Of a stretch of DNA of 38,621 nucleotides, positions 1 through 8,620 are shown piece by piece. The notes under the pieces were generated by a model. That model was not told where the DNA came from. It saw nothing but the letters and a program-made list of their open reading frames with translations, and made no database searches. Origin of the DNA: Bacillota bacterium. Its GTDB lineage: Bacteria > Bacillota_I > Bacilli_A > Erysipelotrichales > Erysipelotrichaceae. The translations under genes were made by a program, and so were the position numbers. How positions within the stretch are numbered: the first letter of the stretch is position 1; each line of letters begins with the position of its first letter. Location: the NCBI GenBank assembly GCA_023388535.1, contig JAEWFZ010000044.1, positions 1 through 38,621 on the forward strand, read 5' to 3'.

Positions 1-33
1 TCAAACTAAGTATAGGATGTCCTGCTTTATTAC

Positions 34-120
34 TTCTAAAAGTTCCTGATAGCTGACAAAAAAAGAACCTTTAATTTTCTAAAAGTTCTTGATAGCGCGG
101 ACATTTCTAAAAGTTCCTGA
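34..120. repeat. Three direct repeats, possible end of an IS21-type element
   Basis: The motif TTCTAAAAGTTCCTGATAGC occurs at 34-53, with one change at 77-96, and its first 16 bases again at 105-120. A weaker relative lies at 140-155 and ends in TGACA. On the minus strand the block begins TGTCA at 155 and then carries repeats preceded by TGTC. IS21-family termini typically begin with TG and carry several internal repeats near the end, so this may be the end of such an element lying left of the window. No transposase is visible, so this is inference only. Confidence 0.4.
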
Positions 121-159
121 AATACCCATTATTCTCACCATTCTCAAAAGTGACATAAA

Positions 160-186
160 AAAAGTCCGCTTAAACAGCGGACTTTT
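160..186 (-). terminator. Intrinsic terminator, the displaced guaB-guaA terminator
   Basis: An 11-bp stem (AAAAGTCCGCT paired with AGCGGACTTTT) closes a 5-base loop and is followed on the minus strand by a run of seven T. In the uninterrupted chromosome it would lie about 25 bases after the guaA stop codon. The integrated element now separates it from guaA by about 14.3 kb. Confidence 0.8.
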
Positions 187-212
187 GAGATTCTTATAAA
201 CTTTCTGGAACT

Positions 213-225
213 ACTCCCACTCAAT
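213..225. repeat. attL core, left copy of the 13-bp attachment repeat
   Basis: The core matches 14493-14505. Read on the minus strand with its left flank, the sequence is GAG TGG GAG TAG, so the uninterrupted guaA probably ended with a TAG stop. The flanking bases differ from those at the other copy, as expected for attL against attR. Confidence 0.82.
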
Positions 226-303
226 AAATTCCATATCATATTTGTTTCTGTTTGGTTCTGTTAGAAACTATTATGCTTCTTTTTATAGTGGTTTTTGCAC
301 CCA

Positions 304-331
304 TTTTTAGTAGTTTAGCGAGTTTTTAGTA
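304..331. promoter_or_regulatory. Candidate integrase arm-type sites, left end
   Basis: TTTTTAGTA occurs at 304-312 and 323-331, 19 bp apart. A similar pair, 20 bp apart, lies at the right end (14369-14377 and 14389-14397). The inner copies share TTTTAGTATCA (324-334 and 14390-14400). Each sits about 95-100 bp inside its core repeat, which suits arm sites for the N-terminal domain of the integrase. Binding is inferred. Confidence 0.4.
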
Positions 332-336
332 TCAAA

Positions 337-358
337 ACAGTATCAGTAGTGATACTGT
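337..358. repeat. Perfect inverted repeat near the left end of the element
   Basis: ACAGTATCA and TGATACTGT form a 9-bp perfect stem around GTAG. It has no T-run of terminator quality. It lies beside the candidate arm sites and could bind an accessory recombination protein. Apart from this repeat, the arm sites and the terminator at 440-462, I see no gene between 226 and 479. Confidence 0.45.
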
Positions 359-439
359 CACCAGTCATTTGGGTCTTACTCATGCACAAAGTTTCTTTTT
401 ACATCCCAATGCTCATTTCACTAATTTATTTTCCCATTC

Positions 440-462
440 AAAAGTACCATTTCGGTACTTTT
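440..462 (-). terminator. Terminator of the defence operon
   Basis: A 9-bp stem (AAAAGTACC with GGTACTTTT) and 5-base loop lie 17 bases after the herA stop codon on the minus strand. The T-rich right arm makes it a plausible intrinsic terminator for the five-gene operon. Confidence 0.6.
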
Positions 463-479
463 GGTTACGTGTTACATTA

Positions 480-2378
480 TCATAGAGAGTCAACAGCATC
501 AAATTCTTCTACGCCATCACCATCTTGTTTTTGTTCCTTCCATAAATCTGTGAGCACTATATCATCGCTATTAGGTCTTATAGTTTTTTCATGATTTATT
601 TTTACCATTATAGGAATATTGACCGCAGTCCCAGTAACAATACATTCACCTTTACCCAGCTTTGGAATCATCATATATGACCCCCTATCTAGCGTCGGCA
701 TTGTGTTTTCAAGTGTTCTCAAATCTTTCTCATTGACTAATCTATGAACAAAATAATTATGTGCTTGAGATAGTATCGTCGGCGAGATATCGGCTGGTCT
801 TTGGCTTGCGAGAGTTAAAAAGAAACCAAATTTCCTTCCTTCTTTAATAATTTCTTCAAAAACTGACAACCTATAGTCTTGCCAATCATCACCTACATTA
901 TGATATTCAGAATTTAAAATATTATGTGCTTCATCCACTATTAAATGGCATGTTTGAGTAACTCCTGTTTCATAAACACTTGATTTGTGGTTGTCATAAA
1001 TCATTTTAGACAATAACATCGGTAGCATTCTTGTTATTTCTCTATTTGTATCTACCAAACTGATAATATTGAATGTGGCAAAGCCAGAGTCAATATTATC
1101 CTGTACAGTTATTACCTTCTCTAATGAGGAAAAAGCAGATTCTATTCTTTTGAACAAAGGATTAATATGCTCAATATTAGTAGATTTCCAAGCTGATACA
1201 TACACTTTTTGAAAATCTAGAAAAATGCTTAACTTTCTTATTGGCGAGAAATCATCAAATAAATTGGATAATTCATTTTCAATATCATTTATTCTAAGAA
1301 TCACCATTCCGTCATCTGTGATTTGACCACCAGAAAGAACAGTCGTACCATCTTTGCTTTGTAATGTCTGATTCCCATAGGTATTATAGTAATACAGCGT
1401 CTTTAGTGCATCTAACAAACTATCTGGTATACCACAATGCTCTGCTGCTTTTATCCAATTTTCCAAAGCATCGGCGCTTACATCATTTGTTCCTTTTATG
1501 ATTTGCTTTAATAAGCCAATTTCTATTTTAGCAAACGATAATGAATCACTAATATTATCTTTATAGCTTTTAATTGCATTTCTTAAAAAAGGGACTTGTG
1601 TAGCTGGTCTTGCATCGAATAAAATAGATAAAATATCAGCATCGAAAATATAATCTTCCAAAACAGGAATTAAATCTCCATCTTTCTTCCTAGTACTTGG
1701 TTTGAAAATCTTTTTTTCTTCTGGTGATAATCCAAACATACCCTTACCAATATACTCACCATTAAAATCTATCAAAAAGAACTTTGATTTTCGAATTATT
1801 TCCTTCTGGTACTGACTTCTGAAAAGCTCTATATATAATTTGTGTAGAGTATTGGATTTCCCGCTACCTGTATTACCAAAAATCCCAATGTGAGAGGCGA
1901 AAAAACTATTTATTGGTAGCTTAATCACTTGATTTTCTAGTAACGATTTACCAATGATTATAGATTCATCTTCATTTTCAACACTATAAATTATATTCAG
2001 TTCTTCTTGAGTCGTTAATGCCACTTCGTTCCCAATCATCGGAACATATTCACTGGTTACTGAGAACTCACTTGCAGAAATAACTCCTTTGGTTTTTAAA
2101 TATACGGTCCGGTTAACTGAATCTTTCCTATACCTATTATCAAACTCTGTACTTTTGACGGAATTCTGGTTATCTAAGATTTTTTCACTCGACACACTAG
2201 CAATTATTTTAACTTCGTTTTGATGAATGGTTAACAATGCTCCTACCTTCGGCCCAGATATAATATCTCCATGCCATAAGTAATGCGGATCATTAGACAT
2301 TGAAAACATACCGACTTGAGATATATCTCCGTCAACTGCTATAATTATACCAAGCAACTTTTTATCTTTGCTGCTCAT
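480..2378 (-). CDS. HerA-type DUF87 ATPase, partner of the SIR2-like protein
   Basis: This 632-residue protein is a HerA/FtsK-superfamily hexameric translocase. A beta-rich N-terminal region precedes a Walker A motif GNTGSGKS at residues 168-175, a Walker B motif LIVDEAH near 480 and the HerA-type SQRPADIS segment near 530. Its start codon overlaps the SIR2 stop codon as ATGA, which implies coupled translation and a stoichiometric complex. SIR2-HerA pairs are known antiphage systems (described as Nezha), in which the ATPase assembles with an NAD-consuming SIR2 subunit. Here the pair is the distal part of an operon headed by type III restriction-modification genes. The family call is firm, and the antiphage role is inferred from family and context. 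Confidence 0.88.
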   Translation of the reverse strand: MSSKDKKLLGIIIAVDGDISQVGMFSMSNDPHYLWHGDIISGPKVGALLTIHQNEVKIIASVSSEKILDNQNSVKSTEFDNRYRKDSVNRTVYLKTKGVISASEFSVTSEYVPMIGNEVALTTQEELNIIYSVENEDESIIIGKSLLENQVIKLPINSFFASHIGIFGNTGSGKSNTLHKLYIELFRSQYQKEIIRKSKFFLIDFNGEYIGKGMFGLSPEEKKIFKPSTRKKDGDLIPVLEDYIFDADILSILFDARPATQVPFLRNAIKSYKDNISDSLSFAKIEIGLLKQIIKGTNDVSADALENWIKAAEHCGIPDSLLDALKTLYYYNTYGNQTLQSKDGTTVLSGGQITDDGMVILRINDIENELSNLFDDFSPIRKLSIFLDFQKVYVSAWKSTNIEHINPLFKRIESAFSSLEKVITVQDNIDSGFATFNIISLVDTNREITRMLPMLLSKMIYDNHKSSVYETGVTQTCHLIVDEAHNILNSEYHNVGDDWQDYRLSVFEEIIKEGRKFGFFLTLASQRPADISPTILSQAHNYFVHRLVNEKDLRTLENTMPTLDRGSYMMIPKLGKGECIVTGTAVNIPIMVKINHEKTIRPNSDDIVLTDLWKEQKQDGDGVEEFDAVDSL

Positions 2379-3370
2379 CTTTCACCATCCTCATTAACTG
2401 ACAAAATTCTAGTCAAATCATCTAGAAAAAACTTTTTCTCTTCCTCATTATTACTTTCATCATTTAGAAAAACGTCTGACGGTTTAATTATCTTTAAATT
2501 TGAAGGAATTCCATCAATACCAATGTTATTTTTAAGATTTTCTGTCTCGTCGCTGTAAGTAAAAACATATACCACTAATTCAGGATTTTGCAAAGCTCTC
2601 CTAAACATTTTTGCAATATGCTTATCCTGGAATGAAAACCCTATAACCAAAAGTATTGACTGTGGTTTATCGAGTTCTAGTTGGAAAACACGTAACATAT
2701 CATGAAAATAATTATTAAGAAAAGTATCTTGTCCTTCAAACCCTGTCGGAGGAACAGTCATTGGATTATCGACAACTCGATCACTTACTATCACTTTTTC
2801 CCCTATGACGCTCCAGTTTACAGAACCATGTGACTTAATCAGATTTAAAGATGGTATTTCAGAAATATAATTATCATTCAACCCACGATAAGCAACAACT
2901 CTATTATAATTGGTCGAGTCTAAAATTCTTTGAAAATAACCATTTGCACCATCATTAAATACCATCCGTTTAAATTGTTGTAGTTCATTGACAGCATTTT
3001 CTATAAAAAGATCGTAGTTAGTAGTAAAGATGTTCGCAGACTTTGGTACCTGTCTTGAATTAGAAATATTCAGAAGATTGATAATGCACTCCATAAAATC
3101 GATGTATGACTGAGCCGTTAACGAACAAGTACCCCAAAGCTTTGATTGGCTTATTCTGTTGTTTTTATGTGGCTTACATGCTAGTAGCTTACTTACTAAT
3201 TCTATTCTCTTTATCAACTGCTCATTAGCAGACTCACCAAACCGAGAATAAGCACCCATCAAAGGTATTGCAGGAGTGGAGCAACCTGAACCAATTAGAA
3301 CGTTTAGTTGTTTTGTAAGAGCGAGTTTCTTTATTTCTTTCGCTAAATCTTCATTCAGTTCATATATCAT
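2375..3370 (-). CDS. SIR2-like NAD-hydrolysing defence protein
   Basis: This 331-residue protein carries SIR2-superfamily signatures: a nucleotide-binding GSGCS at residues 27-31, a TTNYD motif near 115-120, an SHGS motif near 180 with the likely catalytic His, and a C-terminal IGFSFQDKHI segment. Stand-alone SIR2 domains of this type in defence systems act as NADases that kill or arrest infected cells. The start follows a strong GAGGAGG. The gene begins 3 bp after the res stop codon and overlaps herA by 4 bp. A cytoplasmic effector role with the HerA ATPase is the expected function. Deacetylase activity is less likely because the zinc-binding cysteines of classical sirtuins are not apparent. 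Confidence 0.85.
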   Translation of the reverse strand: MIYELNEDLAKEIKKLALTKQLNVLIGSGCSTPAIPLMGAYSRFGESANEQLIKRIELVSKLLACKPHKNNRISQSKLWGTCSLTAQSYIDFMECIINLLNISNSRQVPKSANIFTTNYDLFIENAVNELQQFKRMVFNDGANGYFQRILDSTNYNRVVAYRGLNDNYISEIPSLNLIKSHGSVNWSVIGEKVIVSDRVVDNPMTVPPTGFEGQDTFLNNYFHDMLRVFQLELDKPQSILLVIGFSFQDKHIAKMFRRALQNPELVVYVFTYSDETENLKNNIGIDGIPSNLKIIKPSDVFLNDESNNEEEKKFFLDDLTRILSVNEDGER

Positions 3371-3373
3371 CCT

Positions 3374-6028
3374 CTACACCTCCTCAAATCGCATAGCCAA
3401 GTTCATAACGCTAGAGCTTGCTTTTATTTCGCCAGCTGGGATAAATACATATTTCCATGCCTTATAGCCATTCTCTAAGCACCATTTGGTTGCATGAGCA
3501 CAGTATTGAATTGCACGTTCTTTCTTGGCAATAACATCTGCATCCTCAAGCATATTTTCACCTTTGACTTCAACTAGATAAATCGTCTCATCAGTTTCAA
3601 CTACAAAGTCTGGCTCATATCTCTTGCCTCGATTGTAGTAAATCTTAAATTCATTCGCATTTGGTCTGAGCCAATTAACTACATCGGAATCATTTTCTAA
3701 CACTCGAGCGAAGATAAGCTCTGGTCTACTATCAAATTTAGCTTGAGCAAAGACCCCTTTGCGAATACCATCGAATAGATTGCTGGTTAATGCTCCTTGT
3801 GGTTCCTCAAAAAGCTGTCTAATAACCTCGTACTGGTATCTTGTAGTAAGGTTAGTCTTCTGAACATCCACGACTTCCTCTTCAATCTCTCCAGAAGAGA
3901 AGTAAAAGTGGTTTGGCAGAATCATCTGTTTATAAATTTTACCGACTATATCTCTCTTATTCATCATGATGATGTTCTTCATACCATCTTCGCCATAGCG
4001 ACCCTCATAGTGTTCTTTAACCTGAGAAATCAGTTTGAACAAGAGGGAAGAGCACTTCTCATAATCAATCTCAGATTTTTCTCTTAAATCTTTTAGCAAT
4101 TCTTTTTCAACAAGATAAGAAGAAAAGTCAATCATTTCCCCTTGGATTAAGGAACGTTCGCTAGTATTCTCCAGGTTTTGAATTAATAATTCCTCTCGAA
4201 CTGGTACATGAGTGAACATACTAAGATCTAAGTCAAAGTCAACAAATTCATAGGTTTCAGCCCCTGCTCCAATCACACTAAGAATTGGTATAGGGATAAA
4301 CTGACTGGCAACATCAGCTCTGTATTCTGCAGTTTTCTCTTCAACATACCATTCTAAAGTTTGACCGTTCTCTATAAATAAGAATCCTACTTGTTCGTGT
4401 TTTTTAACCTCTTCAACAACCTTACGAGTTACCTCTTCCTTTGAAGGAGTAAATCTACGATTAGTATTATCAACAAACGCTTTTTCAACCTCTTCACGAA
4501 CGATTGTATTTATCTTTTCTACTTGCTCTTTCGTTTCTGTTGTTTCTTCAAGTCCCAATTGAGAAAACAAATCTTCGGGAAATTCAGTTGTCGATTCTGG
4601 TTCTTTAGTTGTGAGTTCAGTCTCTTTTACTTTCTGTTTAACCAAATCTTCAACATTTATGACATTACCAGCCTTAAAGATGGAATCTCCCTTTTGTGCT
4701 TCTGTAAGGATTTCCTCAAACTTGTCATGAGCAGTAAGCATTACGGAATCAACATTTTGAACACCTGTTCTTTGACCAAATGGAAGTCTTAGTCCTCTGC
4801 CTACCATCTGTTCACGAAGAATTTTTGAAGTGGCAGTCCTAAGTGGAACAATGGTATAGAGATTATTTACATCCCAACCTTCTTTGAGCATATCAACATG
4901 AATCACAATTTCTATAGGATTGTCATGTTCTTCTACCTTTTGAAGCAAATCAACAGCCCCCTCTTTTTTGGCTTTTGGAAGATTTGAGTGAATAAGAAGA
5001 GTCTTGTATTGATAATTACCATTAGAAAACGCTGTGCTCGTAACATAGTTATAAATTTTGGTGGCATGGTCAGTATCTTTACAAACTACCATCATAAATG
5101 GCTTTACAACCTTCTCATTGTTATCTAAACCATAAATTTCTAGTTCTTGTTTGATTGTTTCATGACAAAGCAGACCATCGGATAACATTGTATGGTCTAA
5201 TTCATCTTCACCAAAATTCTTAAAATCAATATCTTGCCTTGTAACTGCATAAGGAGTCCTTGTATATCCGTCTGAAATAGAAGCAGACAGAGGATATTCG
5301 TAAACAGCGTTCTTAAAAGGAACTTGTTTTGAACCTTTGTTGTAATAAGGTGTTGCTGTAAGCTCTAAGCCAAGTATCGGGTTCAATTCATTGAGGGATA
5401 ATGCCCCTCTATCTGCATGGTAATGATGAGACTCATCCATAATCATAACCAGATCATCTAACTGTGATAGTTGATTGAAAAAAGAATCACCTAAATACTC
5501 ATTGATGGCTCTCATCTTTGCATTTTCTGAATTGAACTTATCGATGTTAAAAACATAGATTTTCACATCAGAATCAAATAAATCAATCTGCTTATCTCTA
5601 TAATCATCATCAGCAATGATTCTTGGCGGGTTATCAAAACAGCCAACACCATTAAAGACATATTTAGGGTTTGCTGGATTGCCTAAGTCTTGTTTGAGCT
5701 TGTCATACACGATTTTACCAGGAGCAACAACAAAGAAATTCTTCACTCCATAATTCGTATATAGGTAAGTGATAAAAGCCCCCATCAGCCTTGTTTTACC
5801 AACACCTGTAGCCAAAACAAAAGCTAATGACATGAAGTCCCTTTCAAAATCAGTGCAGATAGGATAACGCTTCTTGACTTCTTCAAGAGCAACTTCTAAG
5901 TTCATATTCTTAGTTGGGTGAACATAGTTGAAAATGTCATCTAAAATCTCTAAGGCTCTTCTTTGAGGTTTACGAAGTGACATAACACCGCTGATGTAAT
6001 CAATGGTGTACTGGTCAAAATTATTCAT
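3374..6028 (-). CDS. res: Type III restriction enzyme, Res subunit
   Basis: Res is the ATP-dependent helicase-nuclease of a type III restriction system. Seen in the 884 residues are a Walker A GVGKT near residue 80, DESHH near 200, TATPY near 227, a QMVGRGLRLP motif VI near 412 and a C-terminal PD-(D/E)xK nuclease (PDFV, then EVKG, near 806-822). The start was placed at the second in-frame ATG because GGAGG lies 9 bases before it, whereas the upstream ATG abuts that site. The gene overlaps the mod stop by 8 bp, as expected for subunits that form one complex. All helicase and nuclease motifs look intact. Confidence 0.93.
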   Translation of the reverse strand: MNNFDQYTIDYISGVMSLRKPQRRALEILDDIFNYVHPTKNMNLEVALEEVKKRYPICTDFERDFMSLAFVLATGVGKTRLMGAFITYLYTNYGVKNFFVVAPGKIVYDKLKQDLGNPANPKYVFNGVGCFDNPPRIIADDDYRDKQIDLFDSDVKIYVFNIDKFNSENAKMRAINEYLGDSFFNQLSQLDDLVMIMDESHHYHADRGALSLNELNPILGLELTATPYYNKGSKQVPFKNAVYEYPLSASISDGYTRTPYAVTRQDIDFKNFGEDELDHTMLSDGLLCHETIKQELEIYGLDNNEKVVKPFMMVVCKDTDHATKIYNYVTSTAFSNGNYQYKTLLIHSNLPKAKKEGAVDLLQKVEEHDNPIEIVIHVDMLKEGWDVNNLYTIVPLRTATSKILREQMVGRGLRLPFGQRTGVQNVDSVMLTAHDKFEEILTEAQKGDSIFKAGNVINVEDLVKQKVKETELTTKEPESTTEFPEDLFSQLGLEETTETKEQVEKINTIVREEVEKAFVDNTNRRFTPSKEEVTRKVVEEVKKHEQVGFLFIENGQTLEWYVEEKTAEYRADVASQFIPIPILSVIGAGAETYEFVDFDLDLSMFTHVPVREELLIQNLENTSERSLIQGEMIDFSSYLVEKELLKDLREKSEIDYEKCSSLLFKLISQVKEHYEGRYGEDGMKNIIMMNKRDIVGKIYKQMILPNHFYFSSGEIEEEVVDVQKTNLTTRYQYEVIRQLFEEPQGALTSNLFDGIRKGVFAQAKFDSRPELIFARVLENDSDVVNWLRPNANEFKIYYNRGKRYEPDFVVETDETIYLVEVKGENMLEDADVIAKKERAIQYCAHATKWCLENGYKAWKYVFIPAGEIKASSSVMNLAMRFEEV

Positions 6029-7607
6029 CACATTCATCCTCCTCGTCATCTTCATAAACAGGAGGATTTACAATATTCAAATTGTAATCTTCTTTTCCAA
6101 ACTCACATTTTTCAAGAAGCATTTGAGGAATCTTCTTTACCTTGATATTAGAGAATTGATACTCTGCCTTCTGGTCATAGGACTTACAAGCAATAATCAA
6201 GAACTCACCATCTTCCATTGACTCATGGATACCAGACAAAAAGTTCACATCAATATGCCTTGTAGTTACGAATAAAAATGATTTTTCATTTCCTTTTGCT
6301 TGCTTCCAGAAGTATTCTTCTGATGGATAGAATTCAAAGCCTTCATGAAGTGCAACAGCACTGGCAAGCATTTCAGCACTATAATCTTTATTAATGATTG
6401 GCTCACCAAAAGCATCTGTATTAATAAGGGTTGGAGCTAGTTCATAGAAGCGATAACCTCCCCCACCTTGCCAATCGACAGACTTTGTAATACCACCTTT
6501 ATCAAAGCCATCAACAACCTTGTCCAGACGAACCTTGCAATGAGTATATGCATGATTTCCCATCTCGATACCAATCCATCTACGATTCATTTTATGGGCA
6601 ACTGCTGCTGTTGTGCCCGAACCTAAGAAAGAGTCAAGAACAATATCCTTTTCGTTACTTCCGAGCGTTAGAACTTGTTCAATTAAGCGTTCAGGTTTTG
6701 GTGTAGAGAAAACATCATCTTTGTCTACTTGTTTAACTTCCTTCTTGGCTTCTTGATTGTCACCAACTTCATCCCTGAACCAAAGAGTTGTTGGTACAAA
6801 CCCATTTTGTACATCAGTAAGAAATCTTTTAAACCTAGGAACATTGTCACCTTTAGCTCCAAACCATATTCTGTTGTCCTCAATTAGTTTATTCATTTTG
6901 TCTTGTGAAAATCTCCAAGAGGTTCCTGGTGGCGGTGATACAACTCTCCCAGATGGAGTTATTATGGGATAAATATCTTTTTCATTTGGCGTTTTTGCAT
7001 GACATGGACCCGAAGCCCAAACCCCTCTAGGGTCATTGTCTGGATTTGTATATCCTTTTATGCTTTCTTCAGTTCTGGGCAATAAATTCGGCTTCCATAT
7101 TTCTTTGATTTTTGCATAAACCAATATAAAATCATGGTTATCTGAAAACCATCTCGCATCGTTTGATCTGGTATGTTTTTTGTGCCAAATTACTGTGTTA
7201 ACAAAATTATTCCTTCCAAAAATCTCATCACAAAGCACTTTCAAATAATGCCCTTCATCATCGTCAATGCTTATCCAAATACTTCCGTCATCTGAAAGAA
7301 GATTTCTTAGTATTTCTAATCTTGGCTTAATTAAACTCAACCAAGTCGAATGCTCCAAATTGTCATCGTAATGTTCGAAGGCACTGCCTGTGTTATAGGG
7401 TGGATCCAAATATATACATTTCACCTTGCCAGAATATTTCTTTTCTAAGGCTTTTAGTGCAAGCAAATTATCACCGTGAATCAAGATGTTTTCGGTGTTT
7501 TCGTCATGCTCTGTATTTGAAAGTTCTTTGTTTTCTATTAATAATCTTGGCTCTACAGAGATTTTATCTTCTTTGCCATACCAAGTTAATTCCAGTTTAT
7601 TCGCCAT
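6021..7607 (-). CDS. mod: Type III DNA adenine methyltransferase, Mod subunit
   Basis: This 528-residue protein is a beta-class N6-adenine methyltransferase: the catalytic DPPY (residues 68-71) precedes the SAM-binding SFLGSGTT (near 329), with the putative target-recognition region between and after them. Mod methylates one strand of an asymmetric site and supplies sequence recognition for Res. The start has the Shine-Dalgarno AAGGTGGAG, part of which overlaps the regulator's stop codon 12 bp upstream. I saw no simple-sequence repeats that would make it phase-variable. The recognition sequence cannot be read from the protein. Confidence 0.93.
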   Translation of the reverse strand: MANKLELTWYGKEDKISVEPRLLIENKELSNTEHDENTENILIHGDNLLALKALEKKYSGKVKCIYLDPPYNTGSAFEHYDDNLEHSTWLSLIKPRLEILRNLLSDDGSIWISIDDDEGHYLKVLCDEIFGRNNFVNTVIWHKKHTRSNDARWFSDNHDFILVYAKIKEIWKPNLLPRTEESIKGYTNPDNDPRGVWASGPCHAKTPNEKDIYPIITPSGRVVSPPPGTSWRFSQDKMNKLIEDNRIWFGAKGDNVPRFKRFLTDVQNGFVPTTLWFRDEVGDNQEAKKEVKQVDKDDVFSTPKPERLIEQVLTLGSNEKDIVLDSFLGSGTTAAVAHKMNRRWIGIEMGNHAYTHCKVRLDKVVDGFDKGGITKSVDWQGGGGYRFYELAPTLINTDAFGEPIINKDYSAEMLASAVALHEGFEFYPSEEYFWKQAKGNEKSFLFVTTRHIDVNFLSGIHESMEDGEFLIIACKSYDQKAEYQFSNIKVKKIPQMLLEKCEFGKEDYNLNIVNPPVYEDDEEDECDE

Positions 7608-7619
7608 TCCATCTCCACC

Positions 7620-8249
7620 TTATTTCTTCGTTTTTCGTTTTGTATTTTTGGGTTCATCATCAAAATCCACTACCATTTTTTCTATTTTATGACCTCTTTC
7701 TTCAATCATTTCTCTATAGGCTAAGAAGTCATCTTGCATTTGTGCTCGGTCGATATATTTCTTGTAAGAGGTACTTGAGCCATTTTGACGATTGAATTTA
7801 TAGTTTTCATCCATGCTATCCGGCCAGTTAGCTTTCCAGTCCTCATATTCTTCCCACGTGATTTCCTCATCCATGAAGCGATTTTGCATCTGCCTCCAAG
7901 CATTCAGAGCTTGATCCATTTTTAGTATGTTATGTCCTAAGAAAGCAACTGTATGGATTTCTGTATCGGCCATTCTAGATTTACCGATTGCTATTGGGAT
8001 TGAATCCTCAAGCTTAAACAGTAGCCTAACCACTTCGTCAAAATCATAGGGATACACTGGATCTTTCAAGTATTCAGGCTTTACATCTAAAGCTTCAGCA
8101 ATATTCCCCAGAGTATCGTCTTTGGGGTTCCTCATATCTAACTCATATTGTCTGATACGGACATCACTTAAATTCACTTTGTCCCCTAATATCTTTTGGG
8201 TTAACCCACGTAATTCTCTGAATTTTTTAAATAAATATCCTGAAGCCAT
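7620..8249 (-). CDS. XRE-family HTH regulator heading the defence operon
   Basis: Residues 1-65 form a Cro/C1-type helix-turn-helix, with a recognisable LTQKILGDKVNLS turn and a segment ending in LDVKPEYL. The remaining ~145 residues are charged, match no domain I recognise, and end in a Lys-rich tail. It is the first gene of the operon and is transcribed divergently from the excisionase and integrase genes. Two matching pseudo-palindromes in the divergent region make autoregulation and control of integrase expression likely. The start has GGAGG seven bases upstream. Such regulators in restriction operons often delay nuclease expression. That role here is inference. Confidence 0.8.
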   Translation of the reverse strand: MASGYLFKKFRELRGLTQKILGDKVNLSDVRIRQYELDMRNPKDDTLGNIAEALDVKPEYLKDPVYPYDFDEVVRLLFKLEDSIPIAIGKSRMADTEIHTVAFLGHNILKMDQALNAWRQMQNRFMDEEITWEEYEDWKANWPDSMDENYKFNRQNGSSTSYKKYIDRAQMQDDFLAYREMIEERGHKIEKMVVDFDDEPKNTKRKTKK

Positions 8250-8267
8250 AAGACATCCTCCTTATAC

Positions 8268-8291
8268 GAAACATATTTGCTACTTATATTC
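8268..8291. promoter_or_regulatory. Operator-like repeat O1 at the defence-operon promoter
   Basis: This 24-bp site matches 8361-8384 at 20 of 24 positions. The core AAACAnATnTGCTA is an imperfect dyad centred on AT, as expected for a dimeric HTH protein. It overlaps the end of the -10 and the likely transcription start of the minus-strand promoter. Confidence 0.6.
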
Positions 8292-8316
8292 TAACCGCTA
8301 AGGCAACAAAAAACAA
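8288..8316 (-). promoter_or_regulatory. Promoter of the regulator-mod-res-SIR2-herA operon
   Basis: On the minus strand a -35 TTGTTT (8311-8316) and a -10 TAGAAT (8288-8293) are separated by 17 bp. The regulator start codon lies about 40 bases downstream. The -35 is weak, which fits a tightly held promoter. Confidence 0.55.
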
Positions 8317-8354
8317 TAAAAATCTACAAAAAGCAAAAAGAAAATAAAAAAGCA

Positions 8355-8383
8355 TTGACAGAAACAAATATGCTACATATAAT
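8355..8383 (+). promoter_or_regulatory. Consensus promoter of the excisionase-integrase operon
   Basis: TTGACA (8355-8360) and TATAAT (8378-8383) are both perfect and exactly 17 bp apart, which predicts a very strong sigma-A promoter. An operator-like repeat covers the spacer and the whole -10, so strength is probably offset by repression. Confidence 0.85.
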
Positions 8384-8384
8384 C
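8361..8384. promoter_or_regulatory. Operator-like repeat O2 at the integrase promoter
   Basis: This is the second copy of the repeat at 8268-8291, in the same orientation. It fills the spacer and -10 of the consensus promoter, so a bound protein would exclude RNA polymerase. Confidence 0.6.
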
Positions 8385-8434
8385 GTAATCAAGCAGAAAC
8401 AAAAATGTTCCGCTCAAGAAAGGAGGAAAGCACA

Positions 8435-8620
8435 ATGGAGAAATTATTCCTAACTTCTAGAGAAGTAGCCGATATACTAAACGTTTCGCAGCAAAAAGCT
8501 TATCAAATCATTCGTGAACTGAATGAAAAGCTTGCTGAGCAAGGCTTTCTGACTCTTAGGGGGCGTATCAACAAACAGTATTTTATGGAACAAATTTACA
8601 AGGCAAAGGAGGAAAAATAA
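8435..8620 (+). CDS. xis: Small excisionase-like DNA-binding protein
   Basis: This 61-residue basic protein has a single MerR/excisionase-type winged helix (LTSREVADILNVSQQKAYQI, residues 6-25). It is the usual partner of a tyrosine integrase and would bend the att region to favour excision. The upstream in-frame ATG at 8405 lacks a binding site. The chosen ATG follows AAGGAGG. The stop codon abuts the integrase start, so the two are translated together. A purely transcriptional role is possible, since such proteins often do both. Confidence 0.75.
   Translation: MEKLFLTSREVADILNVSQQKAYQIIRELNEKLAEQGFLTLRGRINKQYFMEQIYKAKEEK

Noticed and set aside
34..120. CRISPR array
   Set aside because: The repeats are unequally spaced (43 and 28 bp between starts), the third is truncated, spacers differ in length, and no cas gene is present.
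349..594. 81-residue open frame on the plus strand
   Set aside because: It covers the herA 3' end and terminator on the other strand, lacks a ribosome-binding site and has no recognisable domain.
3797..4792. Plus-strand open frames of 96 and 89 residues inside res
   Set aside because: They are antisense shadows of a well-conserved gene, with composition unlike real proteins and no start signals.
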